A stretch of DNA of 64,000 nucleotides from Sandaracinus amylolyticus (lineage in GTDB: Bacteria > Myxococcota_A > Polyangia > Polyangiales > Sandaracinaceae): positions 5,890,001 through 5,954,000 of the forward strand of contig NZ_CP011125.1 in NCBI RefSeq assembly GCF_000737325.1, read 5' to 3'. The position numbers were made by a program, and so were the translations under genes. Below the pieces are notes generated by a model. That model searched no databases and was not told where the DNA came from. It was given only the letters and a program-made list of their open reading frames with translations. Positions 17,576-28,235 of this stretch are shown here, piece by piece. The first letter of the stretch is position 1. Each line of letters begins with the position of its first letter.

Positions 17576-17764
17576 TCACTCCACCTTCGAAGCGCGCCGA
17601 GCGGACTTCGTCGTCGCACCGGGGCGCGCGTCTTCTTCGATCGCGAGCAGCGCGAGGCGGTCGGCGTGCTGGAACGTGCGTTGCCGAACGAGCCACGCGA
17701 AGAAGCCCACCGCTGAGGCAGCGAGCGTCAGGCTCACGAACACGAGCAGGATGAGGACGTCCAT
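17576..17764 (-). CDS. ccoS: cbb3 oxidase maturation protein CcoS
   Basis: A 62-residue protein, one membrane helix (MDVLILLVFVSLTLAASAVG) and a short polar tail, matching the CcoS family required for cofactor insertion into cbb3 oxidase. The ATG at 17764 is used; a longer frame upstream overlaps ccoI and is not family-like. It sits 10 bases after ccoI and 6 bases before ccoNO. Confidence 0.92.
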   Translation of the reverse strand: MDVLILLVFVSLTLAASAVGFFAWLVRQRTFQHADRLALLAIEEDARPGATTKSARRASKVE

Positions 17765-17774
17765 CCGCGTCTCC

Positions 17775-20255
17775 TCAGGTACACACCACTCGAGTCGCGT
17801 CTCGCGATTCGGACTCCGACGCTGCGCCGCGCGACTGCCACGCTGCACCGCGCGACTGCCACGCTGCACCGCGGGAGAGCGAGAGCGCGGTCGCGCCGAT
17901 CACGACCAGCGAGCTCGCCGGCATCATCACCGCCGCGAGCCACGGCTGCATGAGCCCGGCGACGCAGAGCGAGACCGCGAGCCCGTTGTAGGCGACCGCG
18001 ATCACGAGGTTGCGGCGCGCGATGCGCCGCATCCGCGAGCCGACGTGCAGCAGCGCGCGGATCGGCCCGAGGCCCGGCGTGGTGAACCAGAAGTCGGCGC
18101 GCGACGGGAGGAACGGGCGATCGACGGCGGGCGTGCCCGAGGTGAACGCGATCTCCGCCGCCGGTCCGTCGTTGATCCCGTCGCCCACGAAGAGCGTGTC
18201 GCCGCGATCGTGCTCGCGGATCCACGCCGCCTTTCCCTCCGGCGAGCACCCACCGATCGCCCGCTCGCTCGCGATCCCGAGCTGCGCCGCGAGCGCCCGG
18301 ACCCGCGCCGGCTCGTCGCCGCTGAGGATCCAGACCTCGTGCCCCTCGGCCGCGAGCGCTGCGACCTCCTCGCGCGCGTCGGGTCGGATCGCCTCGCGCG
18401 TGCGCAGCGCCGCGACGACCACGCCGTCGCGCGAGAGCAGCATCTCGGCGTCGGCCTCGCCCGCCCAGCCCGCGCGGCCGAGCCGCCACGTCGCGCCGTC
18501 GATGCGCGCTTCGAGGCCGCAGCCCGGGTGCTCGTCGACGATCACGTCCTCGCGCAGCGTGACCGACCCGCCCAGCGCGCGTCGCACGGCGAGGCTCTTC
18601 GGGTGCGTGCTGCGCGCGACCAGATCCGCGAGCGCGGCGCGCGCGTCGCTCGGCAGCGCCGCGAGCGCGGCGACGTCGACGAGCTCGGGCGCGCCGGTCG
18701 TCAGCGTGCCGGTCTTGTCGAACACCACGCGGCGGATCGCGGGCACGCGATCGAGCAGTCGCTCGCGCCGCACGTAGAGACCGAGGCGGCGCAGCCCCGA
18801 GCCCGCGAGCTCGTACGCGAGCGGCGTCGCGATGCCGATCCCGCACGGGCACGTCACGACGAGCACCGCGGTCGTCACCTCGAGCGCGCGCGAGAGATCG
18901 CCGGTCGCGAGGCACCACGCCGCGAGCGAGAGCGACGCGACGACCAGGACCGCGACGACGTACACGCGCGAGACGAGATCCCACCACGGGCTCGCGGTGC
19001 GCGCGTCGGTCTCGGGCACCGGGCGCCCGAGCAGCGACACCAGCGGCGAGTCGGCGAACGCGCTCTCGCTGCGCACCGTGAAGGCGCGCATCCCGGCCGA
19101 GAACGCGCCCGCGGCGATGACCGCGCCCGGCTCGACGCGCCGCGGCGCGCTCTCGCCGTGGATCCAGTCGAGCGACACGCTCACCGACTCCGCGCCCTCG
19201 AGCCGCGCGTCGACGGGCACGAGCTCGCCCGGCGCGATCAGCAGCACGTCGCCGCGACGCACCTCGGAGCAGCGCACCATCGTCATGCGCCCGTCCTCGA
19301 CGCGGCGCGTGAAGAGCCCGTCCGCGCCCTCGCTCTCGAGCAGTCGATCGCGGTTGCGCGCGACGACGCGCTGCTGGAGCCAGCGCCCGAGCAGCATCAG
19401 CGCGACGAAGATCGCGACGGTGTCGCCGTACGACGCGTGCGGCCGCGCGAAGTACGCCCAGATCGTGCCCGCGAGCGCGAGGAACATGCCGAGCGCGATC
19501 GGCAGATCGAGGTGCAGCACGCCGCGGCGCAGCCCTTCGATCGCACCGCGCGCGAAGATCGGCGCGCCCACCGCGACCGTCGCGGCCGCGAGCACCACCT
19601 CGAGCGTGCGCATCAGCTCGAAGAGCGGCCCTTCGCGCAGCCCGAGATAGATCGCGAGCGCGAACATCATCGCGTTCGCGGCGAGCGCGACCGCGACCCC
19701 GGTGCGCACCAGCAGCGCGTCCTCGCGCGGCGCGCCCTTCTTCAGCGCGGGGCCGAGCAGGTACCCGAAGCGCTCGACCTCGCGCACGAACGCGCCGAGA
19801 TCGAAGCGCGGACCGACCCAGAGCTCGATGCGCCCGAGCGATGGATTCGCGATCACGCGGAGGGCGTCGTCGTGCTGCTCGAAGAGCCGATCGACGAGCC
19901 ACACGCAGCCCGCGCAGTGCATGCCCTGCGCGTCGAGCGCGACGCGGCACGCGCCGCTCGTCTCCGCGCGCTGCGCGTCGATCGGCGCGAGCCACCCGAG
20001 GTCGCGACGCGCCGGATCGGCGAGCGCGACCGGCGCGCCCGCGCCCCCGCGCAGATCGTAGAAGCGCTCCATCCCGCTCGCGCGCAGGAGCTCGGCGACC
20101 GCGCGACATCCCGCGCAGCAGTACGCGTCGATCGCGCCGGGGCCGAGCGCAGAGCCGCAGTGCGCGCAGGTCGTGTCCGCCGCGCTCGCGTGCGGCGTCG
20201 AGAGTGCGCGACGGTCGTCCGGCGAGCCGGCGAGCGATGCTTCGGCGAGGGCCAC
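17775..20255 (-). CDS. ccoI: Copper-exporting P1B-type ATPase CcoI
   Basis: An 826-residue P-type ATPase supplying copper for cbb3 oxidase. In order: an N-terminal Cys cluster (CAHCGS and CCAGC), a heavy-metal-associated domain with GMHCAGC, eight expected membrane helices, the TGES-like HGES actuator motif, the metal-site CPC, phosphorylation site DKTGTLT and hinge GDGINDGPA. The GTG start at 20255 is the only start codon in reach that retains the Cys cluster. The extreme C-terminus contains a 21-base tandem duplication giving GAAWQSR repeats. First gene of the cco operon. Confidence 0.95.
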   Translation of the reverse strand: MALAEASLAGSPDDRRALSTPHASAADTTCAHCGSALGPGAIDAYCCAGCRAVAELLRASGMERFYDLRGGAGAPVALADPARRDLGWLAPIDAQRAETSGACRVALDAQGMHCAGCVWLVDRLFEQHDDALRVIANPSLGRIELWVGPRFDLGAFVREVERFGYLLGPALKKGAPREDALLVRTGVAVALAANAMMFALAIYLGLREGPLFELMRTLEVVLAAATVAVGAPIFARGAIEGLRRGVLHLDLPIALGMFLALAGTIWAYFARPHASYGDTVAIFVALMLLGRWLQQRVVARNRDRLLESEGADGLFTRRVEDGRMTMVRCSEVRRGDVLLIAPGELVPVDARLEGAESVSVSLDWIHGESAPRRVEPGAVIAAGAFSAGMRAFTVRSESAFADSPLVSLLGRPVPETDARTASPWWDLVSRVYVVAVLVVASLSLAAWCLATGDLSRALEVTTAVLVVTCPCGIGIATPLAYELAGSGLRRLGLYVRRERLLDRVPAIRRVVFDKTGTLTTGAPELVDVAALAALPSDARAALADLVARSTHPKSLAVRRALGGSVTLREDVIVDEHPGCGLEARIDGATWRLGRAGWAGEADAEMLLSRDGVVVAALRTREAIRPDAREEVAALAAEGHEVWILSGDEPARVRALAAQLGIASERAIGGCSPEGKAAWIREHDRGDTLFVGDGINDGPAAEIAFTSGTPAVDRPFLPSRADFWFTTPGLGPIRALLHVGSRMRRIARRNLVIAVAYNGLAVSLCVAGLMQPWLAAVMMPASSLVVIGATALSLSRGAAWQSRGAAWQSRGAASESESRDATRVVCT
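17821..17875. repeat. 21-base tandem repeat in the 3' end of ccoI
   Basis: About 2.6 copies of a 21-base unit starting gctgc(a/g)ccgcgcgactgcc. It is in frame and encodes repeated GAAWQSR residues just before the ccoI stop. It probably arose by slippage and adds a dispensable tail. Confidence 0.7.
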
Positions 20256-20429
20256 GCGGCGCCGCTGTGCATCGCGTGGGCCATCGTGCTCTCGCCTGGT
20301 TTTCTCGAACGAATCGCCGACGCGCGCATCGTTTTCGCGCGGGCGACGGCGCCGCGCGCAACGGATGCGCGCGACGCTGCGAACGCGTCCGATCCCACGC
20401 GGCACCTCGCTTGCGAGAGCGCGTCCGAC

Positions 20430-21140
20430 ATGATCGCCGCGCTGCTCGCTGGCCTCGCTCTCGGCGCCGTCTCGGCGCCGCACTGCCTCGGGATGTGCGG
20501 GCCTCTCGCGGCCTTCGCGGCGATGCCGCCGCGCGGTGCGACGACGAGCGCGCGCGCGTCGCGGCCGCTGCGATGGCAGCTCGGTCGTCTCGCCGCGTAC
20601 GCGACGCTCGGCGCAGGCGCCGGCGCGATGGGGGCGCAAGCGTTGCGCGCGCTCGCGCCGTCGTCGTGGGCGGGCGCGGCGCTCTCGTTCACGCTCGCCG
20701 CGGCGCTCTTGCTGAGCGCGGTGCGACTGTGGGCGCCGCGGTGGTGGGCGCGCACCGCGGACGTCGGCGCGGCGCGCCTCACGCGCGGTCGCGCGAACCC
20801 TTCGCTCACCTCGCGGCTCGTGGCGCGCGCCCCGCGCGAGCCCTTCGTGCTCGGCGCGATCACGGCGCTGCTGCCGTGCGGCGCGTCGTGGTCGGCGCTG
20901 ATCGTCGCGGCGGGCGCGGGATCGATCGCGGCGGGCGCCATCGCGATGATCGGGTTCGCGTCCGCGAGCGGCGCCGCGCTCGCGTTCGCCGGCGCGATCG
21001 GCGCGCGCACGGCATCGTCGGTGACGTTCCGCCGCTCGCTCGCGGCGGTGCTCGCGGTCGGCGCATTGATCACGGTGCTGCGGCCGCTGCCGAGCCTGCG
21101 CGCCGACGTCGGCGAGCCGCCGAGCTGCCACGCGCACTGA
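20430..21140 (+). CDS. TauE/SafE-like membrane protein (CcoH-type heavy-metal transporter domain)
   Basis: A 236-residue, six-helix membrane protein starting with an in-membrane Cys motif, SAPHCLGMCGPLAAF, and a second LLPCGASWS motif. Proteins of this sulfite exporter TauE/SafE or 'transmembrane DsbD-like' family are frequently encoded beside cbb3 oxidase maturation genes and are implicated in copper handling. It diverges from ccoI with a 174-base shared upstream region, in which I see no FNR/Anr box. The C-terminus ends PPSCHAH, which could bind metal. Confidence 0.85.
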   Translation: MIAALLAGLALGAVSAPHCLGMCGPLAAFAAMPPRGATTSARASRPLRWQLGRLAAYATLGAGAGAMGAQALRALAPSSWAGAALSFTLAAALLLSAVRLWAPRWWARTADVGAARLTRGRANPSLTSRLVARAPREPFVLGAITALLPCGASWSALIVAAGAGSIAAGAIAMIGFASASGAALAFAGAIGARTASSVTFRRSLAAVLAVGALITVLRPLPSLRADVGEPPSCHAH

Positions 21141-21204
21141 GGACGCCCGCTCGCGACGTATCAAGGGGGCTCCGCTACGGCCGACGGAACGCGCGCGAAC
21201 GGGG

Positions 21205-21478
21205 GTGGAGCCGGCGCTACCCCCGATCCGCACTCTTCGGATCGCCCGTTGGGCCGGCTCTACCCCCACCCGCAACACTGCGGATCGCGCGTGGAGCCGG
21301 CTCTACCCCCGATCCTCACCCTGCGGATCGCCCCGTGGGCCGGCGCGACCCCCCATCGCGACTCTGCGGATCGCCCGTGGAGCCGGCTCCACCCCCGATC
21401 CCCACGCTGCGGATCGCCCCGTGGGCCGGCTCTACCCCCTCCCCGCATCGTGGGGATCGCCCCGTGGGCCGGCCCACC
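21205..21478. repeat. 43-base intergenic tandem repeat (6.3 units)
   Basis: Units of 42-44 bases start at 21205, 21248, 21291, 21335, 21377 and 21421, with a partial unit at 21464. Each begins gtgg(a)gccggc and ends cggatcgcccc. Several units carry a small hairpin, clearest in the first (gatccg...cggatc around 21225-21243). The repeat fills the 358-base gap between convergent genes (21141-21498), in which no gene is seen. It has no CRISPR-like constant repeat/variable spacer structure. Confidence 0.85.
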
Positions 21479-21498
21479 ACGCGCCCGGCAGGTCGCGA

Positions 21499-22633
21499 TC
21501 ACCGCATCGCGAACACCGAGCCCTCCATGCCGACGCACACGATCGCGCCCTCGCGGGTGACGATCGCGCCGCTCATCACGTGCATCGGGAGGCGCGCGCG
21601 CCATCGCACCGTTCCGTCGCGCTCGATCGCGACGAGGCGCGGCCCGCGATCGGCGACCAGCGTCACGCCGTGTCGATCGACGCGCGCCGGGAAGTCGAAC
21701 GCGAGCTCCGCCGCGAGCGACCACGTGTCCGCGCCGCTCGCTCCGATCGCGACGAGCCCCTGCTGGCGCTTCGGGACGCGCAGCGATCCGTCGGGCGCGA
21801 TCGCGATGCGCTCCGCGGTGCCCATCCGCGCGCCGAGCGCGATGCGCTGCGCGATGCGACGGCGCTCGTCGATCGCGACGAGCTCGCCCGGGACGAGCGG
21901 CACCCACAGCCGTCCCGAGCCCGCGCGCGACGCGGACGCGTGAGCGCGACCGCCGAGCGGGATCACGCGCTCGATCTCGCCGTCGAGCGTGACGACGACG
22001 AGGTCCTCGCCCGCGACGACGATCGCCCGATCGCCATCACGGGTGGGCGCCTTGCCGATGCCGTTCGGGAGCTCGAGTCGCCAGCGCTCGGAGAGCGAAG
22101 GATCGATGCGCCGCAGCGAGCGATCGGTGCCCACGACGATCATCGATCCGTCGTCGAGCACCAGCGGTGACTCGGACACGCCGAAGCCGAGCTCGGCCTG
22201 CGCGCGCACCGTGCCCGCGCGCGAGACGACCACCGCGCGCCCGGCGCGCGAGATCGCGACGATGCCGTCGCCCGGCATCAGCGCGGGCGCGCCGTCGACC
22301 GGGCCGAGCGCGATCGCGAAGCGCTCCGCGCCGTCCATGCCGATCACCGACAGGCCTTGCCCCGTCGCGACCGCGATCGTTCCGTCGGCCGCGACGATCG
22401 GCTCGCGCGAGCGCGCACGCGCCGCGGGATCGCTGTCGCGCGTCCACACGATGCGCGGCTCCTGCATCGGCACGTCGCCGATCAGCTGCCCCGCGCGCGA
22501 CGCGCCGCCGTGCTCGCCGGGCTCGGGGTGCGCGGGGTCGATCCCGTGCGCGAGCTCCGCGTAGCGACCGGTGCGCACCGGCCACGCGTGCGCGCGGCTC
22601 GATGCCGCGATCACGCCGAGCGCGACGAGCGCA

Positions 22634-22647
<14 letters not shown>
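21499..22647 (-). CDS. Secreted PQQ-like beta-propeller protein
   Basis: A 382-residue protein with a Sec-type signal peptide (MRRRDALVALGVIAASSRAHA). The remainder has the repeated strand pattern of a PQQ-like/quinoprotein beta-propeller: VAADGTIAVATGQGL, LDDGSMIVVGTDRSL and three or four more such blades. No catalytic motif. GTG start; it overlaps the 3' end of the kinase gene by 14 bases and is thus coupled to it. It may be an extracytoplasmic partner of the receptor-like kinase. Confidence 0.82.
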
Positions 22648-24646
<1,999 letters not shown>

Positions 24647-24684
24647 GTGCCGAGAGGATCACCGACGAGCGCGCCCGCGCGCAA

Positions 24685-26802
24685 TCAGGGGCTCGCGGGC
24701 AGGACGTACGTCGCGTCGACGCGCGGCACGGTGCGGACCTGGCCCGACTCGCTGCGGAACTGCTGCTCGCCCGCGACGGTGCCGAGCACGCGCACCCAGC
24801 TCTCGACGGTCACCTCGGTCGCCGCGGGGTACGTGACCCAGAGCGGGCAGCGCTGCCCCGCGGGGCAGTCGCGCACGAGCATCTGGAGCACGCTGCGCCC
24901 GCTCTGCACGTCGACGTTGTAGACGCGGCCCTCGAGCGCGACGCGCTGGCCCTGGAAGTGCGCGGGCGCCTGCGCGATGCGCGCGTAGGTGAGCGCGCGA
25001 TCGACCTCGAAGCTCGCGGCCTCGCGCGCGAGATCCGCGACGCGACGGATCGTGATCGTCCGCGTGGCCGGCGCGCGACCGGGCGCGCGCGCGACGATGC
25101 GCGGCGTCGCGTCACCGACCTGCGCGAGCGGGTACACGTGGAGGAAGCGTCCGTCGTTCACCGGGACCGACTGGCCGTCGATCGTCACGGTCGCCTGGGG
25201 CGGCACCGCGCCGGCGATCTCGATGCGGTCGCGATCGGTCACGACCTGATCGCCGGGGCGATCGATCTGGATCGTCGTGAGCGGCACGCGCGTGTCGAGC
25301 GTGCCCTGCGCGGCCTCGCCGCTCGGCGGCTGCACGGTCCAGCGCGCTTGGTGCGCGAGCGACCCATCGGCGCCGGGCGTGATCGCGGCGATCGGATACG
25401 CGCGCGAGCCGCGTCCCTGCGCGTCGAGCGCGAGGGGCTGTGCGTCGAGCGTCGCGGTCGAGCCGGGGAGCGCTTCGACGACGACGGTGATCGCGGGCTC
25501 GGCGGCGTCGAGCGTCGAGAGATCGGCGCGGACGCGGAGCTCGAGCGTGAGGGTCACGCGATGCGTGGTGACCGCGCCGTCCGGCGCGACGACGTCGATC
25601 GAGAGCGGGTTGTCGCCGACGTGCAGCGCCTCGGCGGAGAGCGGCAGGCGCGCGCGGCCGGACGCGAGCGGCTGCTCGGCGCCGCCGAAGCGGACGCGCG
25701 ATCCCTCGGGCGCGCCGGGGACCTCGACGTCGAGCACCTCGCCCTGCTCGCCTTGCGCGACGGTCGCGCGGATCGGCGTGTCGCGCGGACCGAAGCGCCA
25801 CCACGCGAGCCCACCGACGACGCCGAGCATCACCAGCACGCCGATCGCGAGCATCGCGAGGAGGAGCCCGCGACCGCGCTTCGCGGGCGAGGGCAGACCG
25901 GCGATCGACATGTCGCCGGTGGCGTCGAGCGGATCGGGCGCCGCGTAGGCGGGCGCGGGAGGCGCAGCGGGCGCGGGTGCGGGCGCCTGGGGAAGCGAGG
26001 CGCGCGCGGGGTCGGCGGTCGGCACGACGACGCCGAGCATCGTGCGGTTGGAAGGGCCGAGCGCAGCGCGCTTGGACGCCGCGGGCGCAGGCTCGGCGGC
26101 GACGGGCGCGATCGGAGCGGGAGCAGGCGGCATCGGTGCGGCCGCGGGCGGCATCGGTGCGGCCGCGGGCGGCATCGGCGCGGCCGCGGAGGGCATCGGT
26201 GCGGCCGCGGAGGGCATCGGTGCGGCCGCGGGAGGCATCGGTGCGGCCGCGGGCGGCATCGGTGCGGCCGCGGGAGGCATCGGTGCGGCCGGGGCGGCGG
26301 CCGGGGGTGCGAGCGCGGCGGGCGCGGCGGTCGATGCGGGCTGCGCGGGTGGTGCGCTCGCGCGCTGCGCGGCGGCGGCGATCGCAGCGGCGTCGATCGC
26401 CGGCATCCCGAGCATCGTGCGGTTCTGTGGCGCGCGCGCGGCGGGCTCGGGCTGCTGCGGCAGATCGGGAAGCGTGTCGGGACGCTCGCCGGGAGGCGGC
26501 TGGAGCGACACGCCGAGCATCGTCTTGTTCAGCGGCGTGGGCGCGAACGGCGAGCTGGGCAGGGGCGCAGCGCCGGGCGGGGGCGGGAGCGGCGCGTCGA
26601 TCAGCGTGCGCGCGGGCTCCTTCTGCGGTGCACCGGGGAGCTCGTCGAGCGACGCGCCGATCATCGTCGCGTGACCGCCGCGCGAGGCCGGAGGCGGCGC
26701 CGCGATCTCGACGTTCACCGGCGCGCCGCAGCGTCCACAGAACCGCGCGTCCGTCGAGATCGTGTGCCCGCAGGCGGCGCAGACCGTGGGAGCGACGCTC
26801 AT
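24685..26802 (-). CDS. Zinc-ribbon, Pro/Ala-rich membrane protein with repeated TMLG motifs
   Basis: A 705-residue protein. An N-terminal zinc ribbon (CAACG...CGRCG, residues 8-26) is followed by a long Pro/Ala region with four Thr motifs: HATMIG, NKTMLG, NRTMLG and NRTMLG. Eight 7-residue PMPPAAA units lie in the middle. One membrane helix (GLLLAMLAIGVLVMLGVVGGLAWW) precedes an external region of Ig-like beta domains. The Thr motifs look like phosphorylation or FHA-docking sites and the next gene is a Ser/Thr kinase, so it is plausibly that kinase's substrate. No enzymatic motif. Upstream is a TAGAGT box without ribosome binding site. Confidence 0.8.
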   Translation of the reverse strand: MSVAPTVCAACGHTISTDARFCGRCGAPVNVEIAAPPPASRGGHATMIGASLDELPGAPQKEPARTLIDAPLPPPPGAAPLPSSPFAPTPLNKTMLGVSLQPPPGERPDTLPDLPQQPEPAARAPQNRTMLGMPAIDAAAIAAAAQRASAPPAQPASTAAPAALAPPAAAPAAPMPPAAAPMPPAAAPMPPAAAPMPSAAAPMPSAAAPMPPAAAPMPPAAAPMPPAPAPIAPVAAEPAPAASKRAALGPSNRTMLGVVVPTADPARASLPQAPAPAPAAPPAPAYAAPDPLDATGDMSIAGLPSPAKRGRGLLLAMLAIGVLVMLGVVGGLAWWRFGPRDTPIRATVAQGEQGEVLDVEVPGAPEGSRVRFGGAEQPLASGRARLPLSAEALHVGDNPLSIDVVAPDGAVTTHRVTLTLELRVRADLSTLDAAEPAITVVVEALPGSTATLDAQPLALDAQGRGSRAYPIAAITPGADGSLAHQARWTVQPPSGEAAQGTLDTRVPLTTIQIDRPGDQVVTDRDRIEIAGAVPPQATVTIDGQSVPVNDGRFLHVYPLAQVGDATPRIVARAPGRAPATRTITIRRVADLAREAASFEVDRALTYARIAQAPAHFQGQRVALEGRVYNVDVQSGRSVLQMLVRDCPAGQRCPLWVTYPAATEVTVESWVRVLGTVAGEQQFRSESGQVRTVPRVDATYVLPASP
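26126..26293. repeat. 21-base tandem repeat coding for PMPPAAA units
   Basis: Eight copies of a 21-base unit (ggcggcatcggtgcggccgcg on the plus strand with few changes), in frame in the minus-strand gene. The variation is mostly Pro to Ser at one position. It encodes a flexible Pro/Ala linker and is a likely site of length variation between strains. Confidence 0.9.
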
Positions 26803-26811
26803 GTCGCGCGC

Positions 26812-26817
26812 ACTCTA
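26812..26817 (-). promoter_or_regulatory. Putative -10 box (TAGAGT) of a near-leaderless gene
   Basis: On the minus strand TAGAGT ends nine bases before the ATG at 26802, placing the predicted transcript start about three bases before the start codon. No ribosome binding site is seen. Confidence 0.4.
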
Positions 26818-26884
26818 TAGCGGGCGGCGCTGCGATTCCAACGAGCCCGATGGATCCAGCGAGGTTGGATTACTCGCCGGGGTC

Positions 26885-26915
26885 TTGTCACTCCCCGATC
26901 GGGTTGGTGTACGCT
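26885..26915 (+). promoter_or_regulatory. Possible promoter of the DUF4397 lipoprotein gene
   Basis: TTGTCA (26885-26890) and TACGCT (26910-26915) are separated by 19 bases, slightly long for a housekeeping promoter. It would give a leader of about 110 bases, followed by a strong AGGAGG ribosome binding site just before the ATG at 27030. Confidence 0.35.
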
Positions 26916-27029
26916 GGACGAAGTGCGCGCGTGGGGGCGCACGACGCTTGGATCGGCCGAACGGCTCGCCTCGCTTCTGCGGCGAACCGAGGGGTGAGAC
27001 CGGCCGGGCGTAACTTCAGGAGGAATGGA

Positions 27030-28163
27030 ATGATCGGAACCACGAAGAGGGTCGCGATCTGCGCGGCGCTGCTCGCTCTGGGCGGCATGACCGCAGCCTG
27101 TGGAGACGATGACGACGGCGGTGGCAGCGACGCGGGCCGCGCGGACGCCGGCCGCGACTCGGGCACGACGGGAGACATGGACTCGGGCACCGACGGCGGT
27201 GGCGACACCGGCGACGCCGGCAGCGATGCGGGCACGCCGCGTCCTTACATCCGCCTCGCGCACCTGATCCCCGGCGGACCGCCGGTCCACGTCTGCATCC
27301 ACGCGGATGGCGTCCCCGGCACGCTCGCCCTCATCACGCGGAACACGATGATGAGCCCGCCGCCTCCGCAGGCCGTCCCGTATCCCGGCGTCTCGAACTA
27401 CACGAACGCCCTGCCGCTGCTCTCGCTGCCGTACACCGTGCGCGTCTACAACGCGGCGGATATCAACGAAGCCGCCGCGCAGCCGTGTCCGGCGGAGACC
27501 GCGACGACGCCGACGCCGCTGATCACGACGGAGATCGACGTCAGCACCGACCTCACCCCCGGCGCGTATCACACCGTGGCGGCGATCGGCCTGCCCGGCG
27601 GCGCGGGCGCGCAGGCGCCGCAGCTGATCATCTCCGTAGACGACCTCTCGGATCCCGCGGCGGGCAAGGCCCGCGTGCGCCTCTTCCACGCGGTGCCGAA
27701 CCTCCCCGGCAACGTGGACGTCTGCTACGACGCGGACGGCGCGGGCGCGGGCGAGCCGACGCGAATCTTCGACGACGTCGCGTTCAGCGACGTCGAGGAC
27801 TACATCGAGATCGACCCGACCCCGGCGGGCGCCACCTTCGCGGTGCACATCCACAACGCGGCCGCGCCGGCGTGCGCCGAAGCGACCCGCGCGCTGGGCC
27901 CGATTCCGGTCCCGCTCCCGGTGCCGGCGACGCCCGCGAATCTCCAGTCGAGCTTCGACGAGGGCGAGGTCATCACCGTGTTCGCCGCTGGGCGCGCGGC
28001 GCCGCTCGTTCAGCCGGCGGATGGCAGCTGCGCGGACGCGGACGAGTGCGCGGGGCTGAACCCCACCCTCCCGGCAGCGGCCCTCGTGTGCAACGCGGCG
28101 ATGCGCTGTCAGGATCGCCTCGGACCGACGGTGATCCCCTGGCAGGACAACCTCGGGATCTGA
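27030..28163 (+). CDS. DUF4397-type secreted lipoprotein
   Basis: A 377-residue protein starting with a lipoprotein signal (hydrophobic ALLALGGMTAAC, lipid on the Cys) and a low-complexity Asp/Gly/Ser spacer. Residues 75-330 contain two repeats of the DUF4397 pattern (YIRLAHLIPGGPPVHVCI and KARVRLFHAVPNLPGNVDVC), a surface beta-sandwich domain of unknown function common in myxobacteria. The ATG at 27030 has an AGGAGG six bases upstream. It ends at a strong bidirectional terminator. Confidence 0.88.
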   Translation: MIGTTKRVAICAALLALGGMTAACGDDDDGGGSDAGRADAGRDSGTTGDMDSGTDGGGDTGDAGSDAGTPRPYIRLAHLIPGGPPVHVCIHADGVPGTLALITRNTMMSPPPPQAVPYPGVSNYTNALPLLSLPYTVRVYNAADINEAAAQPCPAETATTPTPLITTEIDVSTDLTPGAYHTVAAIGLPGGAGAQAPQLIISVDDLSDPAAGKARVRLFHAVPNLPGNVDVCYDADGAGAGEPTRIFDDVAFSDVEDYIEIDPTPAGATFAVHIHNAAAPACAEATRALGPIPVPLPVPATPANLQSSFDEGEVITVFAAGRAAPLVQPADGSCADADECAGLNPTLPAAALVCNAAMRCQDRLGPTVIPWQDNLGI

Positions 28164-28182
28164 GCTCAAGCGTCAGTCGTCG

Positions 28183-28214
28183 CGAAGGGGCAGCGGGTGA
28201 CCGCTGCCCCTTCG
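28183..28214. terminator. Bidirectional terminator
   Basis: A perfect 14-base stem (cgaaggggcagcgg and its complement) with a gtga loop between convergent lipoprotein genes at 28163 and 28236. Only short T-runs follow. Confidence 0.75.
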
Positions 28215-28235
28215 TGTTCCGTCACGGACGTCCTC

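Noticed and set aside
21205-21478. CRISPR array
   Set aside because: Units are contiguous tandem repeats with drift throughout; there are no constant repeats with unrelated spacers and no cas genes.
26042-26674. Plus-strand glycine-rich GGIGAAA repeat protein
   Set aside because: Reverse translation of the PMPPAAA repeat of the minus-strand gene, which has a zinc ribbon, membrane helix and folded domains.
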